Shown: one piece after another, positions 28,222 to 37,400 of the stretch
How positions within the stretch are numbered: the first letter of the stretch is position 1
Layout of the letters: each line of letters begins with the position of its first letter
Source: an uncultured Chitinophagaceae bacterium
Lineage (GTDB): Bacteria; Bacteroidota; Bacteroidia; Chitinophagales; Chitinophagaceae
Length of the DNA stretch: 64,000 bases
Assembly (NCBI GenBank): GCA_903895845.1
Contig: CAITVK010000074.1
Span: forward strand, 1 to 64,000
Reading direction: 5' to 3'
Program-made: the position numbers and the translations under genes
Notes under the pieces: model-generated
The model's database searches: none
Told to the model about the DNA's origin: nothing
What the model saw: only the letters and a program-made list of their open reading frames with translations

Positions 28222-29638
28222 AGTTTACTATTGGGCCGAGGAAGTTGGTACTGATCACATCAATCCTATTTGTTCCTTGGTAGAGACCTATTTTTATTTT
28301 TGTTTTACGATTGTGGAGCATCTCTTTGGGTAGTGTCACAAAGAAATTACCTGAACTTTCATCTTCTTTCTTTACATCAATTGTTTTGCCTCCAATGATA
28401 TCTACTTTGCCTTCCTGATCTTCCATACGCAGGCTAAGTGGGATACCTTTTATTGTTTTGTTGGCTATCTTGATGTTGTATAAATTGGATATACTGTCCT
28501 TTCCTATCTCCTGATACAACATGCCTGGTGTGCGCATAATAGTTGCATCCACATCTTTTTGATTCATCAATAAGGTGATAAGAATAATCAAAAGCGTACT
28601 CAACAATCCCGTGTACAGCTTCATACGTGTGGTATAATGCAGTGGCTCTTTGTTGGTGATATTGTTTTCGGACACATACCTTATCAACCCTAATGGCCTG
28701 TTTGTTTTCTCCATCATAAAGTTGCACGCATCAATACAAGCCGTGCAACCCACACACTCCATTTGTGTACCATTGCGGATGTCGATACCTGTTGGGCAGA
28801 CCTTTACACACTGAAAACAATCTATACAATCGCCTAAGTCTGTATGCTCCTGTTTGGTAAATTTCCCTCTGGGTTCACCGCGATTATAATCGTAGGCAAC
28901 AATCATAGAGTTTTTATCTAACAACACACTTTGCAACCTACCATAGGGACAAACGACGGTACAAACCTGCTCTCTGAAGAAGGCATACACCCCATAGAAC
29001 ACGCTTGAGAAAAGGATGAGAGACGTAAATCCGCCAACGTGGGCGCTGATAGGTTCCACCATAATCTTCCACAATTCTTTTACCCCAATGATGTAGGAAA
29101 GGAAGAAGTTGGCTATTATGAATGCCAGCAGATAGAACACTACATGCTTTAAGCCTACTTTAAAAATCTTTTGACTAGTCCAAGGTGCCTCTTTTAAAGC
29201 TTTCTGTTTGGCAGCATCACCCAAAATCAAGTACTCTACTTTCCTAAAAAGCATTTCCATGAAAACGGTCTGCGGACATACCCATCCACAAAAGAGTCTC
29301 CCGAAAGCCGCCGTAAAAAGAATGATGAATACGACGAAAGTAACCATCGTCAATCCGAAAATAAAGAAGTCCTGCGGCCAGAATATCTTACCGAAAATGA
29401 TAAACTTAGCATTTGGAATATTGAATAGAAACAATGGTTGCCCGTTGTATTCAATAAAAGGAAGGCCAAAGAATATCAGGAAAAAGACCCAGCTTACATA
29501 CGTTCTGTAGTTATAAAAATTTCCATGAGGCCTCTGTGCAAACACCCATTTCCGCTTACCGCTTTTATCAACAGTAGCCAAGCTGTTGCGAAACGATTCT
29601 GTTTCTAATACTCCGCTATAATTGATGTAATCACTCAT
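28220..29638 (-). CDS. ccoG: cytochrome c oxidase accessory protein CcoG (FixG)
   Basis: 472 residues, normal length. Several membrane segments, a FCGWVCPQTVFMEMLFRKVE motif, then two 4Fe-4S ferredoxin motifs (CIDCFQCVKVCP and CVGCTACIDAC) and a C-terminal Ig-like periplasmic domain ending FLGPIVN. CcoG reduces Cu(II) to Cu(I) for oxidase copper-site assembly in Rhodobacter (literature). In series with ccoP upstream and fixH downstream, but array 3 separates it from ccoP. Confidence 0.94.
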   Translation of the reverse strand: MSDYINYSGVLETESFRNSLATVDKSGKRKWVFAQRPHGNFYNYRTYVSWVFFLIFFGLPFIEYNGQPLFLFNIPNAKFIIFGKIFWPQDFFIFGLTMVTFVVFIILFTAAFGRLFCGWVCPQTVFMEMLFRKVEYLILGDAAKQKALKEAPWTSQKIFKVGLKHVVFYLLAFIIANFFLSYIIGVKELWKIMVEPISAHVGGFTSLILFSSVFYGVYAFFREQVCTVVCPYGRLQSVLLDKNSMIVAYDYNRGEPRGKFTKQEHTDLGDCIDCFQCVKVCPTGIDIRNGTQMECVGCTACIDACNFMMEKTNRPLGLIRYVSENNITNKEPLHYTTRMKLYTGLLSTLLIILITLLMNQKDVDATIMRTPGMLYQEIGKDSISNLYNIKIANKTIKGIPLSLRMEDQEGKVDIIGGKTIDVKKEDESSGNFFVTLPKEMLHNRKTKIKIGLYQGTNRIDVISTNFLGPIVN

Positions 29639-29754
29639 GTTGTAACTTATTTTTTGTAACCTGTCTAAAAATTGCTCCTTCTTTATTCTGTTCCTTCAGG
29701 TTTCATTTCCTATTATCCCTATGTTTTTCAAATACTACACTTACCAACGCCAAA

Positions 29755-29943
29755 AAAAGAGGTCTTTATCGAAAAAAAAGAGGTCTTTATTCAACTAAAA
29801 GAGGTCTTTATTGAGCTAAAAGAGGTCTTTTTTCAAAAAAAAGAAGTCTTTATTCCAAAAAAAGAAGTCTTTATTGAGGTAAAAGAGGTCTTTTTTCAAC
29901 TAAAAGAGGTCTTTATTTAGAGAAAAGAAGTCTTTATTTAGAA
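29755..29943. repeat. 21-bp tandem array 3, nine units
   Basis: Unit AAAAGAGGTCTTTATTCAACT. Nine complete units 29755-29943. AAAGAGGTCTTT is a near-palindrome (AAAGA/TCTTT) and is kept in every unit (GG may be AG). The last six bases vary freely (TGAGCT, TCAACT, TCAAAA). In one frame it would encode the heptad KEVFIQL, but this is a by-product of the 21-bp period. It lies between ccoP and ccoG. Confidence 0.95.
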
Positions 29944-30028
29944 TAAACACCCTTCTATTCCTTCGCTCTGCACCTCTTCTCCCTCCCTTAATTACTTAAT
30001 TTGAAAGAACTTCTAATTAATCAATAAC

Positions 30029-31216
30029 CTATTGCTTCATACTCACCGCACTACTATCTTTTTTGGTAGAATCGGCTGCTGCCTTACCGCCCGAGCCTCC
30101 TTCTTCTGTATATAAAGTTCCCTGTGGTGCCTTCGGATTTGGAGGATTGGTGCCATGCAATGATTTTACATAGCTAGCCAACTGGGCAATCTGCACAGGA
30201 GAATAATCATCTTTCCAACTCTTCATTCCCTTATCTGGCCAACCATACTTGATTGTTTTGAATACATCCTTGATGCTTCCACCGTGCAACCAATAATCAT
30301 CTGTTAGATTAGGACCAACATTTCCTGCACCAGTTGCAGTATGACATGCTGCACAAACCGTAGTAAATATTTGTTTTGCAGCTGCTAACTGATCCTTATC
30401 TGTGATTAGTTTCACGGTATTTTCATCTACATTGTTTGCCGCTTTCTCCAAGTATGCCGCTTTTTCTGCTTCGCCTTGTGCCACAGCGATTTCATATTCT
30501 TGTTTGCTTAGAGGAGCCGATTGGGCAACGTGATAGCGATATAAATAGATGACCGCAAACACAATACAGATATAAAAACCATACAACCACCAAGGGGGAA
30601 GGCGGTTATCCAACTCGCGGATGCCATCATAATTATGACCTAAATCGATATCAGCTTCTTGATGGATAGGTTTGAAACTGTTTATTTTTTCCCACCAATC
30701 ATACTGTGGTTTAGCAGGCACAGCAGCAGTGGCCTCTACTTCTACAGCTTTCTTTTCTACAGCCAAAAACGCTTTTAGCATCAAAAGAAGTGCAGCAATA
30801 ATTATTACTTCCAGAATAACAACACTACCAAGCAGGTAATAAGCTGTTTCGGAAACGCCAGCCAATCCACTTGCAAAAGCTTTGTCGGCAACGGCAGCGG
30901 TAGAATCGGATACTGCCTTGTCTTGCGCAAACAAATTCATTGATAAGCCAACGAAAAACAACGTCAGTAAGGTTGCAATTCCTTTGGAGTTACCCTTGTC
31001 GCTTTTTTCCTTTTGTAGCTTCAAGAAAGCAGACCCGATAACGAGCTTAGCCAAAACACCGATAACGACAGCCAGCAAGACAATAATGATTGCCAACAGC
31101 GTTACAAACGGATTAGACAAAGAGGAAGGAGGTTTGGGACCATCTGCTAAAGCGCTAAGCGTACCCAGAATAACCAAGGCAAATGGCAGTACTATTTTTT
31201 TGAATAAACTTCTCAT
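30029..31216 (-). CDS. ccoP: cbb3 oxidase diheme-like subunit CcoP, mono-heme form
   Basis: 395 residues. Signal or first membrane segment, then two or three more (LLAIIIVLLAVVIGVLAK; LLGSVVILEVIIIAALLLM; LYGFYICIVFAVIYLY), then a cytochrome c domain with one heme-binding CAACH (Cys288, Cys291, His292) and a later Met ligand candidate in DKGMKSWKDD. Proteobacterial CcoP has two CxxCH motifs, so this is the shorter Bacteroidota version with an N-terminal extension. It passes electrons to the CcoN site. 27 bp from ccoQ. Confidence 0.88.
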   Translation of the reverse strand: MRSLFKKIVLPFALVILGTLSALADGPKPPSSLSNPFVTLLAIIIVLLAVVIGVLAKLVIGSAFLKLQKEKSDKGNSKGIATLLTLFFVGLSMNLFAQDKAVSDSTAAVADKAFASGLAGVSETAYYLLGSVVILEVIIIAALLLMLKAFLAVEKKAVEVEATAAVPAKPQYDWWEKINSFKPIHQEADIDLGHNYDGIRELDNRLPPWWLYGFYICIVFAVIYLYRYHVAQSAPLSKQEYEIAVAQGEAEKAAYLEKAANNVDENTVKLITDKDQLAAAKQIFTTVCAACHTATGAGNVGPNLTDDYWLHGGSIKDVFKTIKYGWPDKGMKSWKDDYSPVQIAQLASYVKSLHGTNPPNPKAPQGTLYTEEGGSGGKAAADSTKKDSSAVSMKQ

Positions 31217-31243
31217 ATTGATAGATTAATAGTTGATTAATGT

Positions 31244-31405
31244 TTAGAGATTGAGCGGTATTTGTTTTATTTCCTCGATCATATTCTTATCAGCTTTCAA
31301 AGCCCAGATAAGCATTCCAATGAAGAATGAAGCGAAAATGACAAACGCTGCGATGCCGTATATACTTACGCTGGTTATTTTCTCGAGATAATGTATGAAC
31401 TTCAT
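31244..31405 (-). CDS. ccoQ: cbb3 oxidase small subunit CcoQ-like
   Basis: 53 residues, too short for routine ORF listing: MKFIHYLEKITSVSIYG, then a membrane segment IAAFVIFASFFIGMLIWAL and a charged tail ADKNMIEEIKQIPL. The position between the ccoNO fusion and ccoP, and the single membrane helix, match CcoQ, which stabilises the complex. ATG at 31405. Confidence 0.8.
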   Translation of the reverse strand: MKFIHYLEKITSVSIYGIAAFVIFASFFIGMLIWALKADKNMIEEIKQIPLNL

Positions 31406-31406
31406 G

Positions 31407-31443
31407 ATAATTAATAATTGATAAATGAAAATTGAAAATTGTT
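31407..31443. repeat. AATTGAAA heptamer run between ccoNO and ccoQ
   Basis: Units ATTAATA, ATTGATA, AATGAAA, ATTGAAA, ATTGTTA in a row. It fills the 36-bp gap to the ccoNO stop. Kin of the run at 9503-9528. Confidence 0.7.
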
Positions 31444-33598
31444 AGTTACCTGGAACAGATGCGTCACCTGTTACAGTTGTTTCTTGTTTAGGTGCTGCTT
31501 TAATATCCTTACCCAATCTTTGCAGATAAGCAATCAAAGCCACTATTTCCTTTTGAGGTTTGATATCCAGCTTATCCCCTTTCAATCTGGCTGTAATTTC
31601 ATTCGCTTGTTTTTGCAAGTCAGCATTGCATTTATCTTCATATCCATCAGGGTAAGGAACGCCCAACTTACGCATTGCCCAAATCATTTTAGGCGTTTGG
31701 AAAGCGTTGATATCATCTTCGTACAACCAAGGATAAGAAGGCATGATTGAACCAGGTGACATAGACTGAGGATCTTGCATGTGATTGAAATGCCAGCTAT
31801 CAGGATACTTACCTCCTACCCTAGCCAAATCTGGACCTGTTCTCTTTGAACCCCATTGGAATGGATGGTCATATACAAACTCACCTGCTTTGGAATATTC
31901 GCCATAACGTGCAACCTCATCACGGAAAGGTCTAATCATTTGTGAGTGACACAAGTAGCAACCTTCGCGGATGTATATGTCACGTCCATGCAACTCAAGC
32001 GGAGTGTATGGTTTTACACTGCTGATAGTAGGGATATTTGATTTAACCAAGAAGGTAGGTATAATTTCTATTGCTCCACCAATTGCAACAGCAATCAAAC
32101 TGAACACCAACATTTGCATTGGTCTTCTTTCAATCCATCTGTGCCAGTATTCGTTACCGTGTGTTTTTATTTCTGTAGGGAAAGGAGCTGCTTCTGCTGC
32201 TTCATCAGCCACAAAGCTTCCTTTACCAATGGTTTTGATTAAGTTGTAAGTCATTAAAACAACTCCAGATATATAAATCAGCCCACCAATACTTCTGGCA
32301 ATATACATTGGGAGGATATGGGTAACTGTTTCCAGGAACTGGAATTTTAATTGTCCTTCTGGAGTAAAAGTCTTCCACATCATTGCTTGAGTGAAGCCAG
32401 CCCAATACAAAGGAATTGCATATAACACAATACCAATTGTTCCTAACCAAAAGTGTGTGCTAGCCAATTTCTTAGAATACAAAGGGGTATTCCACATTTT
32501 AGGAATCAGATAATATAAAACACCGAAAGTCATAAAGCCATTCCATCCCAATGCGCCGATGTGCACGTGCGCAATAGTCCAGTCTGTAAAGTGAGAGATG
32601 GCGTTTACATTCTTCAAGCTCAGCATTGGGCCTTCGAAGGTTGCCATACCATAACAAGTTACAGCTACTACCAGGAATTTCAATACAGGTTCTTCACGCA
32701 CTTTATCCCAGGCACCACGCAGTGTAAACAATCCATTCAGCATACCACCCCAACTAGGCGCGATGAGCATAATAGAGAAAACAGTACCGAGAGACTGCGC
32801 CCAATCTGGCAAAGCAGTATATAATAAATGGTGAGGACCAGCCCAGATATAGATAAATATCAAGGCCCAGAAGTGAATGATTGACAACCTGTAGGAATAG
32901 ACAGGGCGATTGGCAGCTTTAGGCAGGAAGTAATACATCAAACCTAAATAGGGAGTTGTCAAAAAGAACGCCACGGCATTATGACCATACCACCATTGTA
33001 CCAACGCATCTTGCACACCAGCATAGAGGCTATAACTCTTAAGGAAAGAGATAGGCAACTCCATAGAATTTACAATGTGCAACATGGCTACTGTAACCCA
33101 GGTGGCGATATAAAACCAGATGGCAACATAAATGTGACTTTCCCTACGTTTGATGATTGTTCCAAACATATTAATACCAAACAGCACCCATACAAGTGCA
33201 ATGGCGATGTCAATTGGCCATTCAAGCTCGGCATATTCTTTACCAGAAGTACAGCCAGCCCAAAGCGTAAGGGCAGCAGCAACAATTATCAGTTGCCATC
33301 CCCAAAAGTGAATTTTACTGAGTGTATCGCTGAACATCCTTGCTTTGCACAAGCGTTGCAACGAATAATAAACCCCCATAAAAATACCGTTACCCACGAA
33401 TGCAAAAATTACGGCGTTGGTATGCACTGGTCTCATTCTACCAAAAGTAGTGGGTGCGAAACCCATACTCAAAGGGGGATAATACATTTCGATAGCTATC
33501 CAAAGCCCTGCCAGCATACCTACCAGCCCCCAAACTAATACGGCATAAGCGAACCACTTAACCGTTTTGTTGTCGTAATAAAATTTCTCTACCTGCAT
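31442..33598 (-). CDS. ccoNO: cbb3 oxidase CcoN-CcoO fusion
   Basis: 718 residues. The first 480 or so form the CcoN heme-copper catalytic subunit, with many membrane segments and the His ligand regions (AHVHIGALGWNG, WGGHNA-like WYGHNAV, PHHLLYTALP). A linker leads to a CcoO domain with one heme c at Cys547-Cys550-His551 (EGCYLCHSQM), RTGPDLARVGGKYPD and a Met in MPSYPWL. The fusion is common in Bacteroidota. Reduces O2 to water at high affinity while pumping protons. Core of the locus. Confidence 0.96.
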   Translation of the reverse strand: MQVEKFYYDNKTVKWFAYAVLVWGLVGMLAGLWIAIEMYYPPLSMGFAPTTFGRMRPVHTNAVIFAFVGNGIFMGVYYSLQRLCKARMFSDTLSKIHFWGWQLIIVAAALTLWAGCTSGKEYAELEWPIDIAIALVWVLFGINMFGTIIKRRESHIYVAIWFYIATWVTVAMLHIVNSMELPISFLKSYSLYAGVQDALVQWWYGHNAVAFFLTTPYLGLMYYFLPKAANRPVYSYRLSIIHFWALIFIYIWAGPHHLLYTALPDWAQSLGTVFSIMLIAPSWGGMLNGLFTLRGAWDKVREEPVLKFLVVAVTCYGMATFEGPMLSLKNVNAISHFTDWTIAHVHIGALGWNGFMTFGVLYYLIPKMWNTPLYSKKLASTHFWLGTIGIVLYAIPLYWAGFTQAMMWKTFTPEGQLKFQFLETVTHILPMYIARSIGGLIYISGVVLMTYNLIKTIGKGSFVADEAAEAAPFPTEIKTHGNEYWHRWIERRPMQMLVFSLIAVAIGGAIEIIPTFLVKSNIPTISSVKPYTPLELHGRDIYIREGCYLCHSQMIRPFRDEVARYGEYSKAGEFVYDHPFQWGSKRTGPDLARVGGKYPDSWHFNHMQDPQSMSPGSIMPSYPWLYEDDINAFQTPKMIWAMRKLGVPYPDGYEDKCNADLQKQANEITARLKGDKLDIKPQKEIVALIAYLQRLGKDIKAAPKQETTVTGDASVPGN

Positions 33599-33662
33599 AT
33601 AGTCGTTGTTTTAGTAATGAAAAAAGTATTTATGATTAAATGAATGGAATGAAAAAAGGTGA

Positions 33663-33842
33663 TTAATCGTTGCCTTTTTTATCCTCGGAAGATGACATTG
33701 TGGGTTTATCATCGAAGAGAATACGATATGGGGGAGAGTAATTGTCATCGAATTGTTTGTTTTTTACTCCCCACAGAAAGGCAATCAAAAACGTAACGGC
33801 AACACCAATACTAGCAATCAGTAAAATGATCAATACACCCAT
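33663..33842 (-). CDS. ccoS: cbb3 oxidase maturation protein CcoS
   Basis: 59 residues from the ATG at 33842 (MGVLIILLIASIGVAVTFLIAFLWGVKNKQFDD). A TTG at 33863 would add seven residues but overlaps the promoter box. Single membrane helix, then FDDNYSPPYRILFDD, the normal CcoS ending. CcoS is needed for heme and copper insertion into CcoN. First gene of the locus. The copper ATPase CcoI usually beside it is not in the window. Confidence 0.88.
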   Translation of the reverse strand: MGVLIILLIASIGVAVTFLIAFLWGVKNKQFDDNYSPPYRILFDDKPTMSSSEDKKGND

Positions 33843-33860
33843 AGTTGTTTTATTATGGGG

Positions 33861-33868
33861 CAAAAGTA
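33861..33868 (-). promoter_or_regulatory. -7 promoter box of the cbb3 operon
   Basis: Minus-strand TACTTTTG matches TAnnTTTG, 18 bp before the ccoS ATG. A perfect palindrome CACCATTGGTG at 33884-33894, about 16 bp further upstream, could be an operator. No FNR-like TTGAT-N4-ATCAA site was found. Confidence 0.5.
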
Positions 33869-34006
33869 TTTTTCGGTACCTCCACCATTGGTGACATACA
33901 TTAGTTTAAAAACTGATTATTCTCATATTTTGGGGATTGATTTATTCAGTACTGAGTTGGCATAGTGGAATTAATGGGTCAATCGTGGTTGTATATGGGG
34001 CGCAGT

Positions 34007-34043
34007 TGAGTGAGGGGTGAGCTATGAATGGTGAATGGTGAAA
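34007..34043. repeat. heptamer run ATGGTGA type
   Basis: TGAGTGA GGGGTGA GCTATGA ATGGTGA ATGGTGA in series, next to the terminator of the first PID-CTERM cassette. Confidence 0.6.
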
Positions 34044-34047
34044 TAAA

Positions 34048-34083
34048 AAAGTGCAGCCCCACCAGAAGGTAGGACTGCACTTT
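34048..34083 (-). terminator. terminator of T9SS/PID-CTERM cassette 1
   Basis: 9-bp stem AAAGTGCAG/CTGCACTTT. It lies downstream of the PID-CTERM gene, and the minus strand continues with a T-run. Nearly the same sequence ends cassette 2 at 42011-42046. Confidence 0.85.
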
Positions 34084-34124
34084 GAAGATAATTACTTAGT
34101 TCAAGAAATAGTCACAAGGTTCCA

Positions 34125-34328
34125 CTACTTGATTTCCTCTTTCTTTTCTTTCTTTTTATATAATTTCTTGATGCCATAAGAAGCGCCTGCTCCAATCAGT
34201 AAACTTAACCCACCATCTATGGGTGCACCCGAACCACCGCCACCTCCTGGAGGACCCGCATAAATAAATGTGGCTGCCAATAGCATACTACTCAATAAAA
34301 TGATAGATTGTACGACTTGTTTTTTCAT
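34125..34328 (-). CDS. PID-CTERM microprotein, cassette 1
   Basis: 67 residues from the ATG at 34328; a TTG three codons earlier is possible. Signal-peptide-like N-terminus MKKQVVQSIILLSSMLLAATF, a Gly/Pro-rich linker, then GAPIDGGLSLLIGAGASYG and a basic tail KKLYKKKEKKEE. This is the C-terminal PID-CTERM sorting signal I know from Bacteroidota: PID motif, short hydrophobic stretch and positive tail. The mature protein would be little more than a glycine linker. It lies 70 bp after the giant T9SS gene and shares its terminator, so it is probably coexpressed. Almost identical to the copy at 42089. Confidence 0.8.
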   Translation of the reverse strand: MKKQVVQSIILLSSMLLAATFIYAGPPGGGGGSGAPIDGGLSLLIGAGASYGIKKLYKKKEKKEEIK

Positions 34329-34385
34329 TTGTTTCAATTGTTTTTTATTAAATTATCAAGTTCTCTTTTGATAAATATGATTAGT

Positions 34386-34404
34386 CCATAACTCATATCT
34401 AATT
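34386..34404. repeat. short ATAACTCATATC remnant of the heptamer run
   Basis: CCATAACTCATATCTAATTGC-type stretch between giant gene and PID-CTERM gene. Only two or three heptamers here; the same place in cassette 2 has about eight. Confidence 0.5.
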
Positions 34405-34406
34405 GC

Positions 34407-37400
34407 TTATTCCTTAACCATTCCAATATTGTTCACCTTCCCATCAGTTGTTTGTACCCTTAGATGGTACGCCCCTGCTGGCAAACTACTCAAAGACAAT
34501 GCTGGGTTAGTTGCATCCGTCAAGGAAACTGTCTTCACTACCCTTCCCAGATTATCTACAATCTGAACAGAGGCGATATGGGTTCCACTGATCTCTACAT
34601 TACTCTTTGCAGGATTCGGATAAGCAGTGATAGTCGTAAGTCGTGAGTCGTAAGTCGTAAGTGGAGCAAAGACAAGGCTATATCTGCCTGCCGTTTCACT
34701 TGCAGTTGTAGTGATTGTTGTATTGGCTGATAAGTCAGTGTAAGTTCCTGTCACTGCATCCTTCAGGTAAACAGGCAGATTGATATTCCTGCTGCTTAGA
34801 CTCACTGTATACGTCCCTGCCCTTGGTGTCAACACCGTGATTGGCAACTCAGTCTTGCTGTCTATTGCTGTCAATGTATTGATGGCTGCTTTTGTCCCGT
34901 TCACATCAAAAGCAATTGTTGCATTGGTGGCTGTGGCTGGCTGTGCCATCTTCCTCGAGAACCCTGCCTGGTTGCTGGTGTAGGCAACTGCCTCATCGGT
35001 CGTGCGTGCCGCCTCATCCTTGATAGATATCCGCAATGTGCTTGCAGCAGTTGACTTTGCTCCAAATATCTCTGGGTTGGTATAGCTGTAAGTACGTACC
35101 GTGTTGTCGAAGTTCAAGGTGCCACTGTTGTTCACATACACAAAGAAACCAAGAGACGAGTTGATGACATCCCCTGCACCGTTCACACCCACCGTGCCAT
35201 CATAAGCAGTCCATGTCCCACTCGTACCGACACCTGATGCCTTCCACAGGTAGCAGGAAGCATCACCAAACAAACCTGGGTTCAGTGCCTTCAATGCTGT
35301 CCAGCTGATCGGTGATGGGTAAGGGTTGCCTACCAGGTTCCAACCCCTAGGGGCATTTATCCCTGCACTGTGCGTGACAGGGAAACCGATGCTACCATTG
35401 TTTGGTGTACCGAATGTGTTGAGTGTTGGCAAACTATTCAACCAAGCAGAGAATCCTTGACCCGGGGTGAGGGGATTGGATGTTGCGGTATAGTTGTAAT
35501 AGCCGGAATCCAATCTGGAGAAGCCATTATCCACCTCGTCATATACCTGCAAGGAACCCCAGTTGGTCGACCAACCCGGTGCGCCATCCGGCCCGAAGAT
35601 AGGGAAGGCATTGCTCCAGCTGTTCACCGTACCATCGCTGATAGGGCTACTGAACTCATGGTAACCGAAGTTACCTCCAGCATAGTGTTGTATATATGCC
35701 TTGCCACTCAGACTACCACCATTTTCTTCTATCAATCCTGTACCGGATGCATTGGAGATGAGTGTCAATTTATTATTGGTGGTCAATGTGCCACTTGTTT
35801 TCTTCAGTATCTGGGTAACATATATCTTGTCGGTAGTTGATGCACCCACGCTATAGTTGCCCTTTATCTCCAAGTTTACAAAAGTATCAGTGCCAATAAT
35901 GGTCCTACTTCCCCCCAACAACAATACCTGGCTTCCTGCACCACTAATGAACCTGCCTGTATCTGCGAAGTTGCCATACACATTGAGCGTAGCGTTGTTG
36001 GTCAATTTTGCACCAGTTTCTACTATGATATTGTCCACCACCGCAGTACCACTACCAATAACCGGCTGATTGGCTGCCGTGGTTGGGATGATACCATCGG
36101 TTGTAGCAGTGGGCACCCCTATCGTCCAGTTGCCTGAATTGAACCAGTCGGTAGATATTGCACCTGTCCATGTATTGGTCAATAGCGCACAAGGACTCAA
36201 TACATTGGCCACGAAGTTCCCAATACTAAATGGCGCATTGCCCACAGGGACTGTCGCTGTTACCGTATTTGTAGCCGCACTGATGACACTGACCGAATTG
36301 CTGCCCGAATTGACAACAAACAACTTTGTACCATCAGGACTGAGGCTTACCCCATAAGGAGTATTGCCAACAGGGATGGTGGAAACAACGGTATTGGTAG
36401 CCGTATTGATGACACTTATTGAGGCATTGGTGGCATTGGCCACATATATTTTCTCGCCATCCAAACTTACAGTGATACCTAACGGGGCAGTCCCCACTGG
36501 CACAGTAGCTGTTACCGTATTGGTAGCCGTATTGATGACGCTCACATTGTTGGAAACACTATTGGACACATACAACCTTGTGCCATCAGGGGTTATACTG
36601 ATACGCCTTGGGTTTGTGCCCACTGGCACCGTAGCTGTTACCGTATTGGTGGCGGTATTGATGACACTCACCGTATTGCCTGTACCATTTACCACATACA
36701 ACTTAGAATTATCCGGGCTCACAATCACACCGAAAGGGTTGATGCCTACTGGTATAGTGGCTGTTACCGTATTGGTGGCCGTATTGATGACATTGACTGT
36801 ATTGGAGCCATTATTTGTTACATACACTTTTGTGCCATCAGGGCTTGTGGTGATGCCGTAAGGATTGGTGCCAACGGCAATCGTACCCGTTACTGTATTA
36901 GTAGTTGTATTGATGATACTGACAGAATTACTATTACCATTGGTGATATAAGCGAAGTTGCCACTTGGGATGAGGGTAACCGCATAAGGGTTTGCACCCA
37001 CCGTCAATGTTTTTGTGACCACATTGGTCGCCGTATTGATGACGCTTACCGTGCCGCTGGCACTGTTGGCCACATAGGCATTGGCAATGACTAGGCTTGA
37101 ATTACTGAATGCGCCTGCACTCGTCGCAGACCCGCCCACAGCTGTTACTACTAGGTTACCCGTTGCATTGGCAGGCACCACTACCTTAAGGGTTGAAGCG
37201 CTGTCTACCGTGAAGTAGCTGGCAGGCGTACCGCCAATTGTTACTGAAGTTGCACCCGTGAAGTTGCTGCCAAAAACAGTAACGGTAGCAGTGGAACCAG
37301 GACAAGTGGAAGTAGGCGTGAACGAAGTGATGGTTGGGGCAGGCAAATTGGTTATCGTCAAGTTCAAAGTTGTTAAACTATCACAACCTGCCACATTCGT

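Noticed and set aside
29672-29920. 82-residue plus-strand ORF with KEVFIQL-type heptads
   Set aside because: Array 3 by-product; it lies antisense in the ccoP-ccoG gap and the variable bases show no codon-wise constraint.
33870-33960. FNR-type operator upstream of ccoS
   Set aside because: Only scattered TTGAT-like halves were found, no TTGAT-N4-ATCAA; the palindrome CACCATTGGTG is noted but unassigned.
36364-36861. Long plus-strand ORFs across the YVTN region of giant gene 1 (also 43824-45425 across gene 2)
   Set aside because: Antisense shadows of regular 126-bp coding repeats; no start signals and no recognisable domain.
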